DNA of 9,074 nucleotides from Bacilli bacterium (GTDB taxonomy: Bacteria; Bacillota_I; Bacilli_A; RFN20; CAG-288): the NCBI GenBank assembly GCA_022774485.1, contig JALFLX010000087.1, positions 1 to 9,074 on the forward strand. Direction: 5' to 3'. Below, in pieces: positions 6,779 to 9,074 of the stretch (the stretch's first letter is position 1; each line of letters opens with the position of its first letter). The translations under genes and the position numbers were made by a program. The notes under the pieces are model-generated. The model saw nothing but the letters and a program-made list of their open reading frames with translations. It had not been told where the DNA came from and did no database searches.

Positions 6779-7513
6779 TTAGAATTTAGTAAGCTCTACT
6801 TTGAAATTGAAGGTACTTGTGGAAAGGAGACCTCGGAATGTTTCGTAACCATCTTTTGATTGGATTTGGTTGTATAATGCTTTTGGTTTGAAGTGGAAGT
6901 CTGATGACATATTTAATGTGATTTTATTATCGACTGGAACTGGGGTATGACCGTTTTCTATTAGCATTCCATAAAGCTCACCAAGACCATTAGGAGCAGT
7001 ATCAGTTGAGGTGCCTTTATCGAGATAAGCATTGATTTTGCAAGTGGGATCACCTTTGCCACCAGTGGCAAGAGGATTGGTAATATCTACGGAGTAATCA
7101 AAGAGTCTATTTTGGATGTCCTCGTGAATTTGTGCGTTGATTGAGGTTGCAGGATTGTAGTTTCCAAGGCCATCTGTTGGATCGCTTTCTTCATGGAGGA
7201 TTCCATCAATGAGTTCAAATGTGAAGCTGACTGATACTGTGACTTTCCAGCGATAATCCTCTTGGTTTTGATCAGATTGATCGAAGATGAGGGTAGAGTC
7301 TCCTGGAAGACTTTTTCCATTTGCGTTTACAACTTTGATTCCTGTGATTTTTAAACAGTCAGAATTGATGGCAATGGCTGGCTCTAACTGCATAGAGGCA
7401 CCGACTGTAAAGGGATCGACTGTTTCATTAAAGACCCAAAGACCAAAACCTGTTCCGGATAAGGCGACACCAGCAATAAGTGGTAATGTAACTGCGACTA
7501 ATTTCTTTTTCAT
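6779..7513 (-). CDS. Putative exported protein, TGFGLWVF-motif family, paralogue 3
   Basis: Unrecognised 244-residue protein, the first in transcription order of the three paralogues and divergent from the HTH gene. It has MKKK, a hydrophobic segment with AGVALSGTGFGLWVF at 14-28, LEPA at 43-46, IFDQ at 76-79, FHFKPKALYNQI at 206-217 and YETFR at 223-227. The FNETVDPFTVG stretch after the hydrophobic core (28-38) resembles the start of mature B. subtilis TasA (FNDIKSKDATF), which is the main reason for suggesting a SipW-type export signal. A standard signal peptidase cut after Ala-Leu-Ser19 is also possible. Cys53 and Cys158 are present. The middle region is the most divergent part between paralogues. 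The Shine-Dalgarno is weak (GGATGAAG). A perfect TATAAT lies about 50 bp upstream of the start. No clear terminator follows. Confidence 0.86.
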   Translation of the reverse strand: MKKKLVAVTLPLIAGVALSGTGFGLWVFNETVDPFTVGASMQLEPAIAINSDCLKITGIKVVNANGKSLPGDSTLIFDQSDQNQEDYRWKVTVSVSFTFELIDGILHEESDPTDGLGNYNPATSINAQIHEDIQNRLFDYSVDITNPLATGGKGDPTCKINAYLDKGTSTDTAPNGLGELYGMLIENGHTPVPVDNKITLNMSSDFHFKPKALYNQIQSKDGYETFRGLLSTSTFNFKVELTKF

Positions 7514-7838
7514 AATTCTTCATCCATTTCTTTGAAGCTACATATTTTTTGCACGTAAGATTATATAACATACCGAATTTATGATTCAGGAAAATGCATC
7601 AAAGTAAAAGGTGGTTATCTCTTGCAATGTTTCTCTGACTTTGCAATTTATTAGATTTTACTTTTTTTCGGCTTTATTGTTTTCGCAAACAATATTTTAT
7701 TGAGTTGCAATTTCAATTTATCATATTCGAATAAATCAGAAAAAAATTTCAATTTTTATTAAAATAATTATGGTCAAAAAAGAGAAAAATTATCTCGGTT
7801 TTTTAAAAAAAGTGGGCAAATGAAAATTATTTTTGAAA
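7514..7838. other. Divergent AT-rich intergenic region between paralogue 3 and the HTH gene
   Basis: No gene is visible. Next to the paralogue 3 promoter it holds three TTGCAAT copies (7622-7628, 7641-7647, 7705-7711); a fourth is at 6487-6493 upstream of paralogue 2. Long A and T runs dominate 7660-7830. A short stem GAGA/TCTC (7782-7796) is flanked by A6 and T6, too weak to call a terminator. No riboswitch, tRNA or origin-like cluster is recognisable. Confidence 0.6.
7560..7589 (-). promoter_or_regulatory. Candidate promoter of paralogue 3
   Basis: A perfect TATAAT is read on the - strand at 7565-7560. The -35 is poor: CTGAAT at 7589-7584 with an 18-bp spacer gives 3/6 matches. Start of transcription would fall near 7553, giving a leader of about 40 nt. 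The weak -35 leaves room for an activator. Confidence 0.5.
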
Positions 7839-7859
7839 AGATGTCAAATTCTGACATCT
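7839..7859. promoter_or_regulatory. Palindromic operator candidate in front of the HTH gene
   Basis: AGATGTCA (7839-7846) and TGACATCT (7852-7859) are perfect inverted repeats separated by AATTC. The geometry suits a dimeric helix-turn-helix protein. The right arm overlaps the best -35 candidate of the downstream gene, so binding there would be expected to repress it. Autoregulation by the adjacent HTH protein is an inference. Confidence 0.6.
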
Positions 7860-7879
7860 ATGATTGATTTACATTGAAT
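7851..7879 (+). promoter_or_regulatory. Candidate promoter of the HTH gene
   Basis: CTGACA (7851-7856, 5/6 to the -35 consensus), a 17-bp spacer and TTGAAT (7874-7879, 4/6 to the -10). Predicted transcription starts near 7886, ahead of the AGGAG site and ATG. This would exclude the in-frame TTG at 7874 as start codon. Confidence 0.45.
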
Positions 7880-7901
7880 AGTAAAATTTCATTATTAAGT
7901 C

Positions 7902-7906
7902 AGGAG
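7902..7906 (+). promoter_or_regulatory. Ribosome binding site that sets the HTH gene start
   Basis: AGGAG is spaced 6 nt from the ATG at 7913. The only longer alternative is a TTG at 7874 with no comparable site, so the 71-residue product is preferred. Confidence 0.75.
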
Positions 7907-7912
7907 CGAGAG

Positions 7913-8128
7913 ATGACAAAATCTAATGCAATTCTCATCATTTATGATCATCTAAGAGCCGATAAGCCTTGCCATGTCAAAGACATTGTCTCTTTGTGTG
8001 GCGGTATATCCCGTCGGACAGCCTTGCGCTACATCAAAGAGATCAAGGACTATCTCTCTGAATATTTACCAGAGCAAACGCTTGTCTTTGACGGTGTGAA
8101 TGACACTTATCGCATCATCCATGAATAA
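7913..8128 (+). CDS. Small helix-turn-helix (winged-helix type) DNA-binding protein
   Basis: A 71-residue protein that is almost entirely one DNA-binding domain. Helix 1 is about 4-14 (NAILIIYDHLR), then KPCHVKDIVSLC (about 18-29) and a probable recognition helix with ISRRTALRYIKEIKDYL (about 32-48). A short beta-hairpin-like wing (LVFDGVNDTYRII) closes it. The arrangement resembles the DeoR/HTH_11-type N-terminal domain, here without any effector domain; the precise family is not recognised. An AGGAG site fixes the ATG. A perfect inverted repeat on its promoter suggests autoregulation. The gene diverges from the paralogue array, so control of those genes is possible but unproven. Its 3' end overlaps ispG, on the opposite strand, by 14 bp. 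It could also be a stripped-down remnant of a larger regulator, though nothing downstream continues it. Confidence 0.8.
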   Translation: MTKSNAILIIYDHLRADKPCHVKDIVSLCGGISRRTALRYIKEIKDYLSEYLPEQTLVFDGVNDTYRIIHE

Positions 8129-9074
8129 TTTCTGATTCAATTAGAGAGAATAACCGATTTAACACATCTTCTTCCTTTCCACGGAGGAGGATTTTTTCAT
8201 GAGAAAAGAGAATGAAGTCATCTTTGACACCAGAGCCAGTGATTCCAAAGTCAGCATCTTTTGCTTCTCCGATTCCATTGACAGGGCAGCCCATGCAGGC
8301 AACTTTGATATCTGCATCGACAAAATCGAGATGTTCTTGAATAATCTCCGCAATTCTTTTATGTTCCACTAAGGTTCTTCCACAGCCGGGACAAACAATT
8401 AGCGTCGGTGTTTTCTCTCTTCTAGAAGCTGCTTTTAATAAGGTTTTGCAGGCTCTGACCTCTTCTTTTCTCTCAGAGGCTAAGGAGATACGGATGGTAT
8501 CTCCAATACCTTCTTTTAAGAGCTGATAAAGAGGAATGGCGGAGAGAATCAATCCTTGATTTAATAATCCTGCCTCTGTGAGACCGATATGGAGAGGATA
8601 AGGATAAGTTTCATATGCTCTTTGATAAAGAGGGAATAAGAGATCCGGATTGCTTGTCTTTAAAGAGAGAACTAACAAATCAAAGTTTTCTTCTTTAAAA
8701 ATTTGAAGAGTATCTTCTAACGCTAAGAAGAAATCATCAATATGGTCTTTTCCTTTTCCTTTATAACGATTTAATGATCCGGAATTGACACCGATTCGGA
8801 TAGGAATTTGTCTTTCTTTGCAAAGGGAAATGATTTCTCTTAAACTGGAAAGCGGAATATTCCCTGGATTAATTCTGATTTTATCCGCTCCGGATAGGAT
8901 TGCTTCCACTGCGAGGGTTGAATCAAAATGGATATCTGCAATGACTGGGATAGAAACGCTCTGTTTGATCTCATGTAACGCTTTTGCATCTTCATGATCG
9001 AGCACTGAAAAACGCATGAGATCTAATCCTCTCTTGGCTAAATCTTCTGTGAGCTTGATATTCTCTCTGACATG
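8115..9074 (-). CDS. ispG: 4-hydroxy-3-methylbut-2-enyl-diphosphate synthase, N-terminally cut by window edge
   Basis: IspG (GcpE) converts MEcPP to HMBPP in the MEP isoprenoid pathway using a [4Fe-4S] cluster. The frame is open through the right edge, giving 319 residues; only some tens of N-terminal residues are missing, so the Met at 9017 is internal. Family landmarks are VIADIHFD, ADKIRINPGNI, IPIRIGVNSGSL, PLHIGLTEAG and GIGDTIRISL in the TIM-barrel. In the C-terminal cluster domain, CPGCGR (fragment residues about 228-233) and CMGCPVNGIGEA (260-271) provide the three cluster cysteines (about 228, 231 and 263) and the conserved Glu (about 270) that serves as fourth ligand in this family. 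All ligands are present, so the enzyme should be active. The TGA stop lies inside the 3' end of the convergent HTH gene; no hairpin terminator is visible between them. Confidence 0.95.
   Translation of the reverse strand, partial: HVRENIKLTEDLAKRGLDLMRFSVLDHEDAKALHEIKQSVSIPVIADIHFDSTLAVEAILSGADKIRINPGNIPLSSLREIISLCKERQIPIRIGVNSGSLNRYKGKGKDHIDDFFLALEDTLQIFKEENFDLLVLSLKTSNPDLLFPLYQRAYETYPYPLHIGLTEAGLLNQGLILSAIPLYQLLKEGIGDTIRISLASERKEEVRACKTLLKAASRREKTPTLIVCPGCGRTLVEHKRIAEIIQEHLDFVDADIKVACMGCPVNGIGEAKDADFGITGSGVKDDFILFSHEKILLRGKEEDVLNRLFSLIESEIIHG

Noticed and set aside
4793..7513. Insertion sequence or prophage origin for the paralogue array
   Set aside because: No transposase, integrase, terminal inverted repeats or target duplications are visible around the array.
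7776..7804. A6-GAGA-loop-TCTC-GG-T6 stem in the divergent intergenic region
   Set aside because: Only four solid base pairs with a bulge and A/T pairs; too weak for a terminator, and no gene on either strand ends nearby.
7874..7912. Longer HTH protein starting at TTG 7874
   Set aside because: No Shine-Dalgarno before it, it lies in the likely -10 region, and the ATG at 7913 has a good AGGAG at proper spacing.
7514..7912. CRISPR array, riboswitch or replication origin in the AT-rich region
   Set aside because: No regularly spaced repeats, no recognisable aptamer layout, and no cluster of DnaA-box-like sites; the TTGCAAT copies are irregular and short.

Overview
The window looks like chromosomal DNA of a low-GC Gram-positive bacterium (Bacillota), possibly a gut-type Erysipelotrichales or RF39-like lineage. 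The reasons are strong AGGAGG ribosome-binding sites, frequent TTA leucine codons, AT-rich intergenic DNA, a rel-hisS-aspS gene order and a MEP-pathway gene. TGG encodes Trp and TGA serves as a stop (aspS, ispG), so the standard bacterial code is used and a Mycoplasma/Spiroplasma-type code is unlikely. The lineage is inferred; nothing in the window fixes it.

Region 1 (1-4753, + strand) is a compact translation/stress operon. It holds the C-terminal end of a Rel/SpoT (p)ppGpp enzyme, hisS, aspS and a DEAD-box-type RNA helicase with a variant DEGD motif. Gaps are 9 bp or 8-bp overlaps, so the genes are probably co-transcribed and translationally coupled. A perfect 13-bp stem at 4759-4787 closes the operon and can also terminate the opposing gene.

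Region 2 (4793-7513, - strand) is the most interesting part: three consecutive full-length paralogues of about 235-245 residues. Each has a KK-start, a hydrophobic segment running into an invariant TGFGLWVF block, a LEPA block, an IFDQ motif and a conserved C-terminal F-x-P...YN-x-I...Y-x-T-x-R block. The N-terminus and size recall the SipW-dependent TasA/camelysin group of exported matrix proteins, but the families are not clearly the same and I do not assign a function. The genes appear to be separate transcription units: a UUCG terminator lies between genes 2 and 1, and 465 bp of AT-rich DNA lies between genes 3 and 2.

Region 3 (7514-8128) is a divergent AT-rich intergenic region followed by a 71-residue helix-turn-helix protein on the + strand. 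A perfect 8-bp inverted repeat sits on its likely promoter, suggesting autoregulation and possibly control of the neighbouring surface-protein genes.

Region 4 (8115-9074, - strand) is ispG (MEP isoprenoid pathway), cut by the window edge at its N-terminus. Its 3' end overlaps the HTH gene tail-to-tail by 14 bp.
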